Positions 13,966 through 28,185 of a stretch of 64,000 bases of DNA are shown one piece after another. The DNA is from Trichoplax adhaerens (Eukaryota > Placozoa > Uniplacotomia > Trichoplacea > Trichoplacidae). How positions within the stretch are numbered: position 1 is the first letter of the stretch; every line of letters begins with the position of its first letter. Position numbers and translations under genes: made by a program. Below the pieces are notes generated by a model. The model searched no databases. It saw nothing but the letters and a program-made list of their open reading frames with translations, and was not told where the DNA came from. The stretch spans positions 1,375,407-1,439,406 of the forward strand of contig NW_002060953.1 in assembly GCF_000150275.1 (NCBI RefSeq). The letters are read 5' to 3'.

Positions 13966-15109
13966 AAAGCCATGTTCTAATACAAGTAGTGGTATGTCGT
14001 ATATTTGACTATGTTGATAAGTTTATTAGACATTAGTAGCAGATTAGTTATTTTTTAAGCGTTTTGATTCGAGCGATGAAGTATATAGATTGGCTATCGC
14101 GGAGTTTATGGAATGATTCAGGTTTAATCCCTGGCGACTTTATTCACCCTAATAGACGGAACTAAATATATTTAAGTAAGTCTATATGATATTTACTTTG
14201 AGCTCAAGATTTGATATCGTACTTTAAATTGTAGTTAAATATTGTTGCTCTCTACGCTGAAACTATGTAATAAAAGATTATTTGATTTCTGACTCCAATG
14301 ATACATATATTAAACATTCTATTTTTTTAAATATATTTTTAGATTAGATCGAATAATTGAGACACTTTTATAACAGTATTTCAAATTCATCTAACGAAAA
14401 TTATGCCTATTTAATTTTCTGTATACCGAAAGTTCCAGCATGTCTCGTTCCTTTCGTGCATTAAAATACTGTCTTTTTATTTCTAGCATTATACAAGCGG
14501 TAGAATAACAGGTGTGAGAGTTTCACGTTTAGAAATTAAATTTCAACTCTAATCGCAATCCTTCCATAGTAAATACGGGTATATCATAACATTAGAAAGC
14601 TGTAACATTTACTACTTAAAAAAATTGGCTGTTTAGCTATTAGTATTAATAAACTACGTCAATTTCCAACTGCACTACCTTTAGCGACTATTTTATTTTA
14701 TTTATTATTATGATGGCCTACATGTCCGAAATTTTAACATAATGTGCCATGATCTAAAGCTTGAGAGGCTCTTACACCAGATTTTATCGTTTAAATTAAC
14801 GTTACTTATTTCTGGGTAGATTCACAGTTCTACTTGTATTTTCAGTAAACTCAATTTTATTTAGTTTTGGTCATACTGTAGTTCAAATACTAGTCTAATT
14901 TTAGTACTCATACTATCCATCGACGTAAGAGTCTGTAGACTGTAAGCTGTACCACTATAGACTAATGAGGAAAAATGAAGCATTACCATTCCAAATGCAT
15001 GAAACCCACGCAGCCTGACCGTCTTGATATGAAATTATATGCACTCAAGTTAGCATTACGTCAATTGCGAATTGGTATATTAAATTTAAAATTATTACCT
15101 ACGGTAAAA
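13966..15109. other. non-coding AT-rich stretch
   Basis: No reading frame or repeat was supported, apart from possible worn repeat-family sequence at about 14890-14960. Confidence 0.4.
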
Positions 15110-15660
15110 TTGATCATGAAATTCTGAAGTTTTTAGAAGATTAGAACGTTATTAAATCTTTAAATAAAGATAGTCTACACAAATTCTACTCAAGCCAAAT
15201 ACTATTGACTTTAAAAAAACTCCTAAATAACGATAAGGAGCTTACTTGTATACTCATCGTAGCGTTTCTACTATAATACGCATAGCGGTATTCTATCTTA
15301 TTCTGTAATTATTTTAGGTTTAAGTAAGCGACAACATGCGCTATAGTAAATCACTTACAATTTATCCTTGTAATTGTAACAGTATTTATAAATGCTTTTT
15401 CTGACTAGTCACAGTGGTATGAGCTACTCTTACAGTAATAAATGTGTTACGTGTCTACTTTAGTTCTAGTATCAAAAATGACTCAACGTTCTCCTTTATA
15501 TGGTCATCTAGTTCTGATATAGAATCTTGATTTACGGTCTATGATTATCAACTAGCAAATAGGACTGCAATAAATAAAATAACTTCGCTATCGTACACCA
15601 TAAAATGCTTTCCTATAACCTATAATCTAACACTAAGTTAGGTTTTAACATCATACACTA
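15110..15660 (+). repeat. dispersed repeat family B, copy 4 (most decayed)
   Basis: The opening (ATCATGAAATTCTGAAGTTT) and the end (TATATGGTCATCTAGTTCTG, then a GTCTATGATTAT block) line up with the corresponding parts of copies 1-3. The middle, which carries the shared frame in the other copies, is strongly altered here. One reading at the opening is KIDHEILKFLED, suggesting the ancestral coding region began upstream of the block preserved in the others. Confidence 0.45.
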
Positions 15661-18109
15661 CAGTAATAAGAATTGAAACTTATTTCATATTAAGAATTTG
15701 CGATTTTAGAAAGTAATCAGAGAATATACGTATTGGCATTTTTTTAGTTTAATCAGCTTGCAAGTAGGGGATAAGTGTAAGCGTAAATTGCAATGCTTAG
15801 ATGGCCGTATCACGATATTTTTGTTCATTTTAGGTTATGGTTACGAAATAGTTCTCATACGCTTCAATAAAATATTTTCCGGGCTCAATCTTAACTTTCC
15901 GTAATAATCTTTTAGATGTTGGCAAAATATTGATACCTTCTACTCGTTTAGGCAGCATAATTTATTTATCAAATCCTTAATAAATTTTATCTGAAATAGT
16001 TAACCTTTAAATTAAGTAAAATTCAAAATACCAATACGTATGATTTACATAGACATTATAATGGTATTTCATGATGTTTCTGTAATTATTTTTTAAGCCT
16101 TTATCAGGCCTCGTAGACAATAAATTATTCAAACTCTCAATTTTATACTTTTAGATAATAACGAATCCTGTTAATTCGGAAATAGGCGTAGTTAAATTCA
16201 TTTGGTACGATACCAACGTAAACATTGCTACTATATTCAAGGCAAGGGGATTGTGCTCTCGGAAACCCTATTTACCAACACTTCCTTTAAGTTTACTTAA
16301 TTCCGGAAGAAACGGAATAATGAAAACAGTGCTATACCAATATTTAACTTCCTAGTAGTTGATAATATTAATATTTTTGCCCGCAGTATTTTTGTAGCCA
16401 ATGATTTTCAACTACATAAATGATACTATGACGGGTACTAGCAGAAACTATACTTATTCATTAAGCTTTTAATAATTATATTCTTAAATAATGTAACGTG
16501 TTTATGGAATTCTCTGCATTATTATGATTACTGCCCTTTTTAGTAAATATAGTATATCGCTTGTATGTTATATTGTTAAAGATAATATGATAGTTTGGAA
16601 AGTGATTACATAATATAAATATATATATGTTATGTTATATACATATATATTATTATCAACTGCTAGTTTTAGTAACAAAATAATAATCCTCTATTTACGA
16701 TTAAGTTAAATAAAGCGGCAATTTTTGTTTGAAAACGATAACTCGCTTAATACTTTAGAGGAATTGCTATCGATTTAATTATAAATTTGGACAAATTACC
16801 TAGTACTACTGTTACTTCTGAGCCTTCTAACGCGAGCTCTGTGTTAACTAAGACCGACAACTGCCAATACTGTCTACATGACTATTTATTAATCGTGCAA
16901 AGCAACAAATAATTTCAACTTTTCAATCTTAAATGCATATGAGATCGAATCTTACTAAAGTAAATATCAGTTGATTTTAAGGTTGAACTCTATTTCCAGT
17001 ATAAATCAATGAAATTTTATTCAAATACTGAAGCTTGCTAGAATAATGCAAATTTATGGTTAAAACTCGAATTGCAAATGCAACAACTTTGCGTTGGTTT
17101 ATAGCCTTGAGAGCTTGTTAGTCCTTGAAATTCACATGCAAATACTATATATATTTAGTCTTTTTGGAATATTATGCCAGTCAATTTGGCAATTATATAA
17201 CATCGCCAGCATAAGCAACCACTGTGATAAGCATTGCGTGCTATTTTCAAGGCCTTTGAAGAGTCATTTCATTAACGACAGCCTTTTGCAAACGCTTTGA
17301 AAGTGAACAAATTTTTCCTCATGTAAAGACCCTAAAGCCTTAATAGTGTTCTTGAATTTTCCACTTTCAGTTCAATCTTTCAATATTTGGCATTCATATT
17401 TATCAGGAATTGATCATTAAATTTTTAAATTTAAATCTAACAATATAGTAAATTTACTGCAAATTTTCTTCATAATAAACAAGAAACTTGATTCTATTTT
17501 ACCCAATATTACTTCCGGAAGTAAAACTATTTTGTTAGAATAAGGTAGGTGCCGTTGAAGATATGAGATCTGAAAGAAATTGTTTATTGAAAGCTATTAA
17601 TAATTTCTCTTCTAATATTGACATTCAGTTTAATTTTCCTCTTATAATTCATTATTTCTAATTGTTATTGCGCTCGAAATTTTTAGATGTATAAAGCAAT
17701 AGGGTTCTATGCTATAAAATTCATTGATAAATCTTATTTAAACCCCTACTTCGTTATGTAGTATAATCATTTTAAGATGTGTTTACTGTAAACGCAGAAT
17801 ACGCGTTCGAATAATGCAATGACAATTTCGAAGCTATGATTGTTCTAGTCTATCCCGCATACCATATCGCACGAATGAAATAATAAAATTAATTAATAAT
17901 ATACCCAATAAAATAGTCGTAGAATTTCTGCAAGAAGCAGTATATTACCATTTTATCTGATATTCAAATACCTATATATATATACTTATGCATTTCACGC
18001 TTTACTTTGTCTTGGCTCTTTTAACTAGAAACTTGGTTACCATATAGTCTTATAAATAATATGCAGTATTTGCAATGAAATGAAAAGTGTAGAGATCAAG
18101 CTACAAAAC
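15661..18109. other. non-coding AT-rich stretch
   Basis: Contains a TA-rich, self-complementary segment at about 16614-16655 and a short TA run near 17975. The frame at 17094-17300 has no recognisable domain. Confidence 0.45.
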
Positions 18110-18980
18110 TTTAACAAACTTTGATTCTACTTTCGTTGCCTCCGGTAGACTAAGCAAAACTTTGACACCAAATAAAATTTGGGGAAATAATCGAACAACA
18201 ATTTATTACAAAACAAAATGGAAAGAAGTATAAACCGAACAACGTTACAAATACTTAGCTTTATGTATTAATAAAATAAGTGAGACTTAAAAACTATCAA
18301 CGACCGAACAACCTTTCAAAAACAAGAACGTTTCAACTTACGACAATTCGACCCCGAAGGCCTTTTAAATTCAACAAGTTCTTCAGATAAAATCTTCTTC
18401 TACTCTCTCTAAATTTTCTAATTGCACTATCATTTATAGGCTTCATAGAGCTGTCAGAGGTATTTAAAACTAAACATTTACTAACCAATCGCTCTTAAGA
18501 TCCGTTTTACAAAACTACTTTGCACCATTTAAGAAAACAAAAATCACTCAAAGTTCAGACACAATTTACCCTATGATTGCCTTACAAAACACTATAAAAC
18601 CAACAAGTTAACTATGAAAATACATCAAACTTCAATTCTAACTTAATTTCTATCATTAATACACTATAAAAGTCTAAAAATCAACCTTTAAACATCAAGA
18701 TTTAGTCATAAAAACTACAGTCTACTACTTAACAATCAACACAACCTCTGCCAATTTCCAGCTTATTTTCTATTTTTCTAACTAAACTTTCCTAATGTGA
18801 CTTTCAAGTCACGTCATAAAATTCCAAAGTTTCAAATTCATGACAAAAATTTCAAATTTAAAACATCAACTCTTACGATATTTTTCATAAACTAAAATCC
18901 AAAATCTAAAACAGAAAAATTATATCGGACATAAATCCGACCGGTTCCGGAATCCGAATCCGAAAAATTATATCGGATTT
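18110..18980. repeat. G-poor, C-rich asymmetric block, possible mobile-element remnant
   Basis: Over about 850 bases the plus strand has several times more C than G; in the row starting at 18721 only two G are seen against about 16 C. Flanking DNA is close to balanced. The right end has a 16-bp perfect direct repeat, GAAAAATTATATCGGA, at 18914-18929 and 18962-18977, enclosing an unusually CpG-rich segment (ACCGGTTCCGGAATCCG). The left part repeats a (C/T)CGAACAAC motif at about 18191, 18235 and 18304. No open frame was seen. An old non-autonomous element or a strongly transcribed non-coding unit would both fit. Confidence 0.4.
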
Positions 18981-21900
18981 TATAAAGATTACAGTAATCG
19001 CTATTTCGCTAATCAGAAAGTTTTATATGACTATCACGACTACTTTTCTGACAATAGTATCGCTGAGTATTGACAGTTGATGTTTTAGCGTCAGATTGTA
19101 CAGTAACTGTACGATTATAGACTACATTACAGTACTTTATCGTCATGTTATAAATCCCCTTTCTCTAAGGATAGGATTTTGCTACTAAGTTAAATTCCTT
19201 TAAAATTTGAATAGACGATCAAACGCCCTTTCTTTAGGTTAGGCCATTGCTCTAGGGCTACTTTTATAGTAATCTATATAATACCTTGTAAAATAATGAA
19301 GAAGAAAAGATGGCGACATGATGACTTGGCAGGGTACAACTTAAAGACACTATCACTTTCTAGGTATTTTCTATAGTAAAATAATGCTAGTTACATACTA
19401 AAAGCTACAAAAGACTCTACTTTTTAGTCCTTTACTACATATTAATACTTTATACGTGCATCTAAGATTAATTATCCATACTATCAAAGATTTATTCCTA
19501 TTTATTTCTATTGATTACTATTGATTACTACGGTATAGAGGTATGGTATGCAGGTGTCTATGTTTTAGTATGAGATTCATCTAGGATAGCAAGACCGAAA
19601 CTTATCATAAAGTAAATTAAAATCACGTCAACTGTGGGTAATTTCATTCCATTGAAGACTATTTAGCACTGTACGGTAGTTTGATTGTTACAAAGATTTA
19701 GGTTAGGTAACCATATTGCAAGTTGATTGAGACAAGCATGCAATATATATTTCGGTAAACATACGAAAATAGACCGTACAACTAATATAATAGTAGGCCA
19801 TACTTAGAAGTACTACTATCATGTTAGTAAACAAGAAAATATATATTTTTAAATTAACAAACTTCTTTAGATATGTCTCCATGGATTAATAGTACAATTT
19901 ACTTACTAAAATGTAAAAAGTGTATTACCCTAAGGCTAACTCATATTAAATTTATTTGTTAAAGGTGATACATGGATATAGCATTACTGGTTTGAGTAGT
20001 AAAAATGCAATTACTTTCCCTTGGGCAGGTTTCTTGAGCTATTTTTGACTTCGAATTGGGCAATGACTTCAATTAAGTACAGTACAGTGTTTGAAAGTTT
20101 AACAGTGATGTAATACAGCAGTGTGACTTAGACAATAATCTGGTACGATTAATAATGAAGTAATTATAAAGGAGAGTTAGGACAATAAAATGATGTACGC
20201 ATAATATTTGCACTATATATAGGACATGTACGTAATAGACCATAGCTGACGGCCATATAAAGTCATATTTTTTGTGTCATTTACTATTATGATTCTAAAC
20301 TCTTGAGCATAGTATTGTAGAGTAATACTTGGTTAAATTTAAAGAAGTTATATATAATCTTTGCTGTATCGTCTAACATAATAAATGATTGTGCTAATTA
20401 TCTTAGCCGCTTGCAACCATTCATATAAGAGGGAAAAAAGCAGATTTTTCTTTGCCAGGTGGACTTATAATAAAACATTACTCTTAAGGTTAAATAAGCG
20501 TTTACTAAAATATGCTACACTGAAGAATTTCTTCATTTTTAATAGCTCTTAATTCGAGTTGATAGGTATTACAGTGAGCTTGCGTATTTACTAAGCTATA
20601 GTCTCTGCAAAAGTTAAATTATATTATTTTAAATATACTGGAACTAGATTTATTGTAAACAAAGAGATATTAAAACATTCCCCGAATGTTCATTCATTTC
20701 AAAAAAAGTATAATAATGCGCAAAAGTGGACAACTCCCATCATATCACACTAGACATCGAACTGATGTAAGGTAGAATCTGGAATTGAATTTATAGTACT
20801 TTTGCAATTTTAAATCAAGAAATTCCTTTATTTGGTAGTTGCACTAAAAATTTCAGGCTTATACAAGCATACCTATATCGTCTGTAGAACAGTACCGATT
20901 AGCTTATGAAAACTCTATTTAATGTCCTTAAATCCACTACCTTACCAAGCCAACATTCTTTGAATTTATTTGGTTCTGTAATTGAAGAATTTATCTCCGT
21001 CTAGAAATATCTATATTGAGGATCTTGCATTTTAAAAACCTTAACATTTGCTACTTCCTGTAATATGGATTGCAAGTACTCGTTTACAGAATGTTGTATG
21101 ATTTCTGTAACTATTTTCATAATTAATAGTAAGAACTATAGTTTGCAATAAAGCCTCAAAGAATCAATTCTGATAGTTATTTAACCAATTGGTCTACGTG
21201 TAATGTGTCTGTCTTATATTTAGATATAATTTGCTTTACTATTCTACTTTCATGTTATAAAATTTTAAGCTCTATAACGACAGTGACCAACATCAGAGCA
21301 TCAGATATGATCAAACATGTTTATTAAAGTCAATGTAGGCAAAGACGGTAAGTAATATTTGAAGAATTTTAGCTTCAAAATCAACATTTAGCCATTTTAC
21401 AATGCAAAGCTAATTATAATTAATGATTTTTACATTTCTTGCATAATTTTTTAATAATTATAGTTTGTTACTAATACTAAAGTCACCATAATAATTTTCA
21501 CAGTGGGCTACTTATCAGTTCTGAGATTGCAAACTTGTTATTACGTTCAAATTTTAAAATTTCCGAATATAGTAAACAACTATTGTAAATTCTCATATCA
21601 ATACCATTACATCAGCTTTAAAATTTTTTTCTAAAAAGCTTACTGAATTAAAATAAAGGAAAGCTGATTAATTGCTTCTAAATTTATGGCATTAATTATA
21701 TTGTTATTCATATTTATTTAATATTGGGCCTTACAGACTTCATAAAATAAATTTAAAACAAAATTCTTCAAAGGCATAATTTAAGAAATTTATTATCGAA
21801 AAACAGTCAAGGTTAAAAAATTAATTCTAAGAGTTACAGTTTTCAATCATATAGCACACTGGTCTTTAAGAATATCCTGCATTGCTTTACAAACAGTATG

Positions 21901-22989
21901 ACGCAGCTTTAACTTCGAAAAGAGAAATATTACAATCTCCCAGGATTTTAGGCTTTATAAGCTTATGCCTATCTATGTTAATCCTATTACACCATAACAA
22001 TTATGTTTTGTAAATAGCGTTTACAATATTTATTGACGAAAGTAATTGCTGCAAAGTCGAGTTAATGGTTATACTGTATCTATCTGTATGCTAATATTTA
22101 TTACCCTTGAAATACGGTACTTCACGAATAAGCTACTTTAGGTAAGTATTACGATAAACGTAGCATGAAGAATTTGTTAAATTAAAGGAATATTAATAAA
22201 ATTCGATCACTAAAGTAGCTTCGGTGAGTTCCATCAATTTTTTATTTTGTCCTCCTAAAAGAAAATTTCACAATTGCGTAATTAATACTTATTAGCATCA
22301 TATGAAGAGCAGAATGATAATCAATCACATTCAGCCAAATATACTACCGTAATGTCGACATTCATATCCCCAAACAAATTACAGATCGGTATTTTTTGAT
22401 GCTTAATTCTTTTATAATATTATATCATTCTAAATTGACATTCTTCGACTTGAAAATTTGTAGGAGCTTTATTCTTAGCTTTCATTTTTGCTGTCAAATG
22501 ATCAATTTACCCTAATATACTCATTGTCATCTAGCCTTAGACATAAGAAAAGGTAAGTATAAACTTTGAAAAAATATTATGGCTTCTAACTGGTCATCAA
22601 TACTATTTTTTCGAAGAAGAATAATAATTTTTATTTAGATCCATGTTAAAAAAAAACGTGCGTGACATATATAATATTCCCTTTATTACGCTGATACGAC
22701 GTATATGTTTACCTGCCAGTAATATTTCTGGTTTCCTGAATTACAACTATAACTTAAGTGTGCACCAGCTGATATGGAACAAATCCTTAATGTAGGACTA
22801 ATTGCGGTAGGCTAAAATAGTCATCGCCAACTAATTTATCAGATTATAACCATCACTCAAGTTAGGATTAACCCTAGCTTGTAACAAATATCAAAACAAA
22901 ATTTATACTACTAGAATAATTTTAATATGGGCATAGCCGATTGCAAACAACAACTAAATTTTATGGAACGTTCCTTTTAGAATTATTAC
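18981..22989. other. non-coding AT-rich stretch
   Basis: A weak two-copy repeat (CCCTTTCTCTAAGGATAGG and CCCTTTCTTTAGGTTAGG) lies at about 19156 and 19226, and an ATTGATTACT duplication at about 19510. No gene was supported. Confidence 0.45.
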
Positions 22990-23490
22990 GTATTTGTGAC
23001 GGAGAATTCAAAGAATCAGCCGCTGCGGACTTAGTTGCTGTTCTCAAAATTACACAACAGGATTTAATGAAAGCAGATAGTTTATTATAGATGGTAACTA
23101 AGGTAAAATCTGGTATTTACGGTAGATCAACGTGTATGCTGTCGTGAGAAACGTGTGAAAGTACCAACACTGTGACCAGCGTAGCTAATTATTTCTGAGG
23201 TAGAAATAGACTTTATTTATAGCTTTTGAGATAAAACACAAACAGAGATCACAATTATATAATTAGATACAATGTATACCATAATAGTAAAATAATTGTA
23301 AAAAATAACGAAGACTGCTAACGCTACAAATAAACACAGCAAGCTGTGTAAGAATATAGTACAAACACACTCTAAATATGTTTATATTTAAGAGCAATAC
23401 AAAATGTCTATAGTAAGAGTTGATAATAGTTATATTACAATCTAAAAACGCTACAGTGTTCAAAATTAATAAATTCTTTCTCAGCAATAT
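22990..23490 (+). pseudogene. decayed BACK / F5-8C-like relic
   Basis: Seen: aligns with 30660-31090 over about 450 bases, with shared blocks TTACGGTAGATCA, TAATTAGATACAA-like and TATACCATAA. At about 23010-23090 one frame reads FKESAAADLVAVLK then QQDLMKADSLL before a stop, similar to the middle of a BACK domain. Further on, a frame with several stops reads IYSF, then LDTMYTI, at the place where the 30 kb copy reads IYSYY and LDTTYTITGYRI. Known: F5/8C (discoidin-like) domains carry a strand of this kind, and BTBD9-type proteins join BTB, BACK and F5/8C-like regions. Inference: relic of such a gene. Short plus and minus frames at 23263-23614 cover the same decayed sequence and are not genes. 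Confidence 0.35.
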
Positions 23491-26400
23491 CAGAATATTT
23501 AACCGCTGTATTACTTTTGAATCGTCCAAAATATTTTCTGCCAAACCGATCGAATTCGGCATAAGTTTAAATATAGTTTTAGTCAGATTTAATCATAAAA
23601 TTATTCACTTTTAGGTTGATGCAAACATAAATAGCATATACCAAGTTACTGGTACTGTTGTAAGAAACAATACAACTAGTATTATCAAATTAATGATTCA
23701 TTTCTAGAGTATACCGAAGTTTAGAAGATAAAAGTGTTTCAAGGATACTAAAACAAAAATAAATTAAATTCCTAAGCTGAATAGAATCCTATATTGCCAA
23801 ACGAACGTAATATAAACTAAAACACTAGATTTAGTTATTCTTGCCACTATGGTACCGTTATATTGGTTGCAAAATTAAATAAAAACAAACAGTTAGTTAA
23901 AATGAATTATAAAAGAAGCGTACCAAAGAGACCGAAATAGTGAATAGCTTATCTTTAGGTAAATCTCAGTTACGAATTAGCCAGACTTCCAGTAAGCATA
24001 GAAACATTAATATTTTTTTATATTGCGAATTCAGTAAAATAGCAATTATTACATTAGTAAATTGGGCAAATAAATTAAGTAATAATAGCATCCTACGTGA
24101 TTTAAAAAAACAGTTAACAATATGAAAATGAAATATCTGTCAATGAATAGGCATTGGCACATAACGTTTAAAGAATCGAAAATATTACAAACCTCACGCT
24201 GTCAAAACAAGAGTCGCCTTTTATGATTTAAAAGTTGATTATTTATTGTTCAGATAGCTGAAGTTAGGTACAAATGAATTTTATACCATTTTTTAAAAAC
24301 CAATAGGAAAATATCACTAGCCCAAAAATTATTTATCCTCGCCTTATGGTATAGCTTAAGGCTGTCATAAATTTTCTGAAAGAGTTAGCTAGCAAGAATT
24401 AATATTGAAATGTGCAGCAGCATAGCGTAAAACGTTAAACTCCAGTAATACTGAATATTATCGGTATAAAAAGATAATTTGCTAATATGCGCACGAATTG
24501 ATCATGAATTAAGTAATCAATGTAACTGCACAAAATTATAAACTATAAGTGCGACACAAATTAAAAGAAATAAGCCTAACAATAATTTGAAAGCTCCGAA
24601 ACGTTCTACATAGCAATTAAGTAATGTTGTAGTGATGATCATTTTCTCGGTCGTAGCTGTGGTACGTAAGTAATTTGTGAATACATATTTAATTAAGCAC
24701 TGTTACAAATATTTAATGTACGATTGTCCTCAACTAGAGCACCAGAAAACAAAATAGTTCGGATGATACTGTCGAAATCATGGTGTTTTAATTCCTTAAT
24801 TTAAATAAAGTCTATGAAAATGACTTTTTTAATTATAAGCATTCTTTATTGAAATTCGAAAGATTGCTGTAGCTTATAAAACTTTATAATTCTTTGATTT
24901 AAAAAAAATTTATAAAATTTTTAATTTATGTGCTAAATTTAAGTTTACTCAAATTACTCGAAATTGCGGGTATAAAATTGCTGTTGTGGATATTGCTCAG
25001 TTTCTTTTAAGCGTAAATTAAGAACATATCGAGACTTTAGATTAAAGTCGTGAGATGTAGGAATAAAATATGTTAGTTAGCTAATATAGAAATAGACGCT
25101 CTAACAACTCTTGTAAGATTGACTTTTGCTACAGCTACATAATGTTATTCGAGTAATAATTCGTAGAAGACCGTTTGGGTGTTTTACATTGAATTCTAGT
25201 ATTTTCTATAATTACATGATACGAGTACTACCATTTATTCTATTTTCATTAAATCACTATATCGGAAAAGGAATCCATTCCGGCTATTATCAGAATTCAT
25301 AAAGCATTCCCGCTTAGTCTAACAAAATTGTAAATCATTTAATATTGGATATTTTTTCTATCAAAGACCACATGTTCTTCAATTATGACAGCAGTAATCA
25401 AGATTAACTGTATTTAGTATATTTAACTTTGAGGCCAAGAATTTTATCATGATTAATACAATATTGATATTTGATATTGTAATATTACCCTGTGTTAGAT
25501 CATTAGTTGAATAAGTGATCAAAAGGCCTAATCTATTTTAAACTAATAGACCAATTAAAGAAATACATTGATGTAGAATAGACATCCGATCGATTATTGT
25601 TTATGGATCTAGAGAACAAACATATCGACAAAAACAATAATATCAAAAAATTTAAACTATTGTCACGATAAGAGGAATACTAATAATAACAAGTATTCTT
25701 ATCTCTATAAACTTTCTTTATAATGATTTTAGAAGGTTATTGCTCAGGATTACGAAGGAAGTTTAGTTGTTTCATTTAGTTTCGGATAGTTGTCTTGAAT
25801 AAATCAATATTACTGTGCAAGCTAATATGGTGCTGACTTCGTCGACGATGTTATTATCATCTACTTTAATTTATATTTCATCCAGAGAACGGAACTTAGC
25901 CTCTTTTATCTGTTATGCCTATAGCTATTGTCATTGAAATACTAGAATAAAAGACCTGAAAAGATAGAAATAAGACAGACAGGATACTTTCTTTGCAATT
26001 CACAGCTATTGTCAACTGTTTTTGTATTCATGACAATCACAGAGTTCAATCTTGGCCTAGATTGATAGCTTAACTAAATAAGAAGTCCGAAAATAGTTGA
26101 TTTGCCCATCCACAAGGTATGCTATTATTATCAGGCTTTATAATTATTATTCATATTTGTTATTATCGGCTTAGATTAAGCCCTATGTACAACGTAGCTT
26201 TAAAGTGGTAAGTTTAAGATAGAAAACAATGACAAACCAGTATTAAACTGGCAAGTTATTGACATTAGCAACGGTAAGCAATGAATAAAATAATAGTTCT
26301 GCTATTTGGGCTATTAAACTTGCATACTGTTAAGGGCGGAGAAAACGTTACTCTGATCATAATGAACAAGCCAGTACTAGAGAGAGTGATTACAATAATA

Positions 26401-27171
26401 ATAGAAAGAAAAGATCTAAGTCCACAAGACAAGAGTCGCCATTATTTCTTATTTATTTATTAGCTGAATCTTAATTTACTTTTTATCTACCAGTTAGCTA
26501 ACAATTTAAGGTAACATTTTATTCTAATCGTGGCAAAGGTGCGGTTGCGATGCTTGTAATAGTATTTCAAAGTTGAAAAATATTAAAAATATCTTCGGAA
26601 TAAATCTGCCATCATTTCATCAATTCCACTTTCTCGATATAGCTGATTATTTTAACGAAATTGCGATATTGATTGATAGAAAAGTCGTAGAGGGAAAACT
26701 TATACGAGAGGAAAACAACGACTTGGGTAATTGAAGGATTTTCACCTATTTTACGCATCTTTTGTCGATGTTGATTGGATAAATTGGTGTTGTTGAAAGA
26801 ATTTATTTTAAGGTGTTACATCAATATTTTATCCTAAAAATGATTGATTATTATTGTAACTATCAACCTTTCCATAAAATTTGAAATTTTCTGTCACATT
26901 TTAGCTTACGTTATTAATATCTTCAGTTGTCTTACAATCTCAAGACACTCATCAAATTGGTTTAATAAACATTTTTTTAATAGAAGCACTACTTAAGAAG
27001 ATTATCTACCTTTTTTTCACAGATTGTCATTACGTTCATAAAAAGTACTGCATTTAATCTACGTTCTTAATAGTTATACTGTATCTAAATATCGATTTCA
27101 AATTTTTAATTAAAATACAATTCTAAGACTTTTATACTTGACCAATTTCATACGATTGGTAGGTAAAAACG
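23491..27171. other. non-coding stretch upstream of receptor 2
   Basis: A 60-codon ATG frame at 26281-26463 starts with a signal-peptide-like hydrophobic run, but it has no downstream partner that I could identify. No other feature was supported. Confidence 0.4.
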
Positions 27172-28185
27172 ATGAATACTAGCCATATTAACCAAACTCT
27201 TCCACCTCCGCTACCAACTTTCCCTGGTGTTCGATTAGACCCACGTGCAATCGATATTTCAGCAACGGTCTTAATTAGCCTTAGTATCTTTACTAACGGC
27301 ATAGCCATCTTAGTTATCGCCATGAATCGTAAAATATGGAACATTACCCATGGCATTTTAGCTAGTATGTTTACCGCTAGTTTACTTTATGAAACCCTTT
27401 ACGCTCTACCATTTAATCACTTCTTAAGCGAATTAGCCTTTTCAGCGCCTTTATTCTGCTCATTAATACGTGGCATTGGTCTAACTCTAATGTTTATTAC
27501 AACTCTTCATCACTGCCTTATTTGCCTTAATCGCTATTTAAATTTAGCCTATCCATTTACTTATCGTCAACGAGCATCTTATCGCTATGCTTTACCAGCA
27601 ATTATCATGGTTTGGATTATTGGCATTATCACTGGTTCGATTCCTTATTACTCATTTCGTATACCTGTACCTACAAATCGATGCATTGTATCCATCGATA
27701 ACGAAGCCGAGCGAATCTATGTTAATACAGCTACAAGTATACTATATTTTTTACCCTTGGTAATTATGATTATATCTTATGGCCATCTATTTTACGTCAT
27801 TAACAACAAGCCAAAAGTTCTTTCCCTAATGCGATCCAATAAAGTATCACAAAGTTTTTTGGAAGTCAATAAAAAATTAATTCAACAAACATTCGGAATT
27901 TTAGGAGTTTACATAATCTTATGGATGCCTTATCAGACTGTTTTTTTATTGCTTAGCAATTACAATGTTAGTTTTCCGCTCTATAACGCTTTCCGTATGT
28001 TACGATTGTTCGCCTTGTTTTACTTGGTTATTAATCCATTACTCTTTATCTATCATATAAGCACATTAAGAAAGGAAACGATGAGAACATTTACCAAGAG
28101 AATTCCTAGTAAACGAACTAATAGTCATAATAGAGTGCTGACAACAGAATTCATACCTACCATAACTTATGAATCCAATGTTTGA
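27172..28185 (+). CDS. class A GPCR, intronless (receptor 2)
   Basis: A 337-residue seven-helix membrane receptor, ligand unknown. Seen: N-terminal sequons N2-T-S and N7-Q-T and a Pro-rich extracellular segment; N42 (1.50); TM2 block ASMFTAS with S70 at 2.50 in place of Asp; C96 (3.25) with C171 in ECL2. The DRY motif is N120-R121-Y122. W148, P195, Y203, W251-M-P253 (CWxP core kept) and N288-P-L-L-F292 (Phe at 7.53) follow. His113-His114 occupy 3.42-3.43. Loss of the acid in DRY could raise basal activity, as in some class A receptors; this is inference. The last residues, E-S-N-V, fit a class I PDZ-binding tail. ATG has A at -3. An AATAAA lies at 28278, about 95 bases past the stop. Confidence 0.95.
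   Translation: MNTSHINQTLPPPLPTFPGVRLDPRAIDISATVLISLSIFTNGIAILVIAMNRKIWNITHGILASMFTASLLYETLYALPFNHFLSELAFSAPLFCSLIRGIGLTLMFITTLHHCLICLNRYLNLAYPFTYRQRASYRYALPAIIMVWIIGIITGSIPYYSFRIPVPTNRCIVSIDNEAERIYVNTATSILYFLPLVIMIISYGHLFYVINNKPKVLSLMRSNKVSQSFLEVNKKLIQQTFGILGVYIILWMPYQTVFLLLSNYNVSFPLYNAFRMLRLFALFYLVINPLLFIYHISTLRKETMRTFTKRIPSKRTNSHNRVLTTEFIPTITYESNV

Noticed and set aside
16614-16655. TA-rich self-complementary segment as a regulatory hairpin
   Set aside because: Alternating TA of this length is expected by chance in DNA of this composition.
26281-26463. Small secreted peptide gene
   Set aside because: The hydrophobic start resembles a signal peptide, but there are no Cys or dibasic sites of a mature peptide and no supporting context.
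27132-27356. Minus-strand frame at the start of receptor 2
   Set aside because: Antisense shadow of receptor 2.
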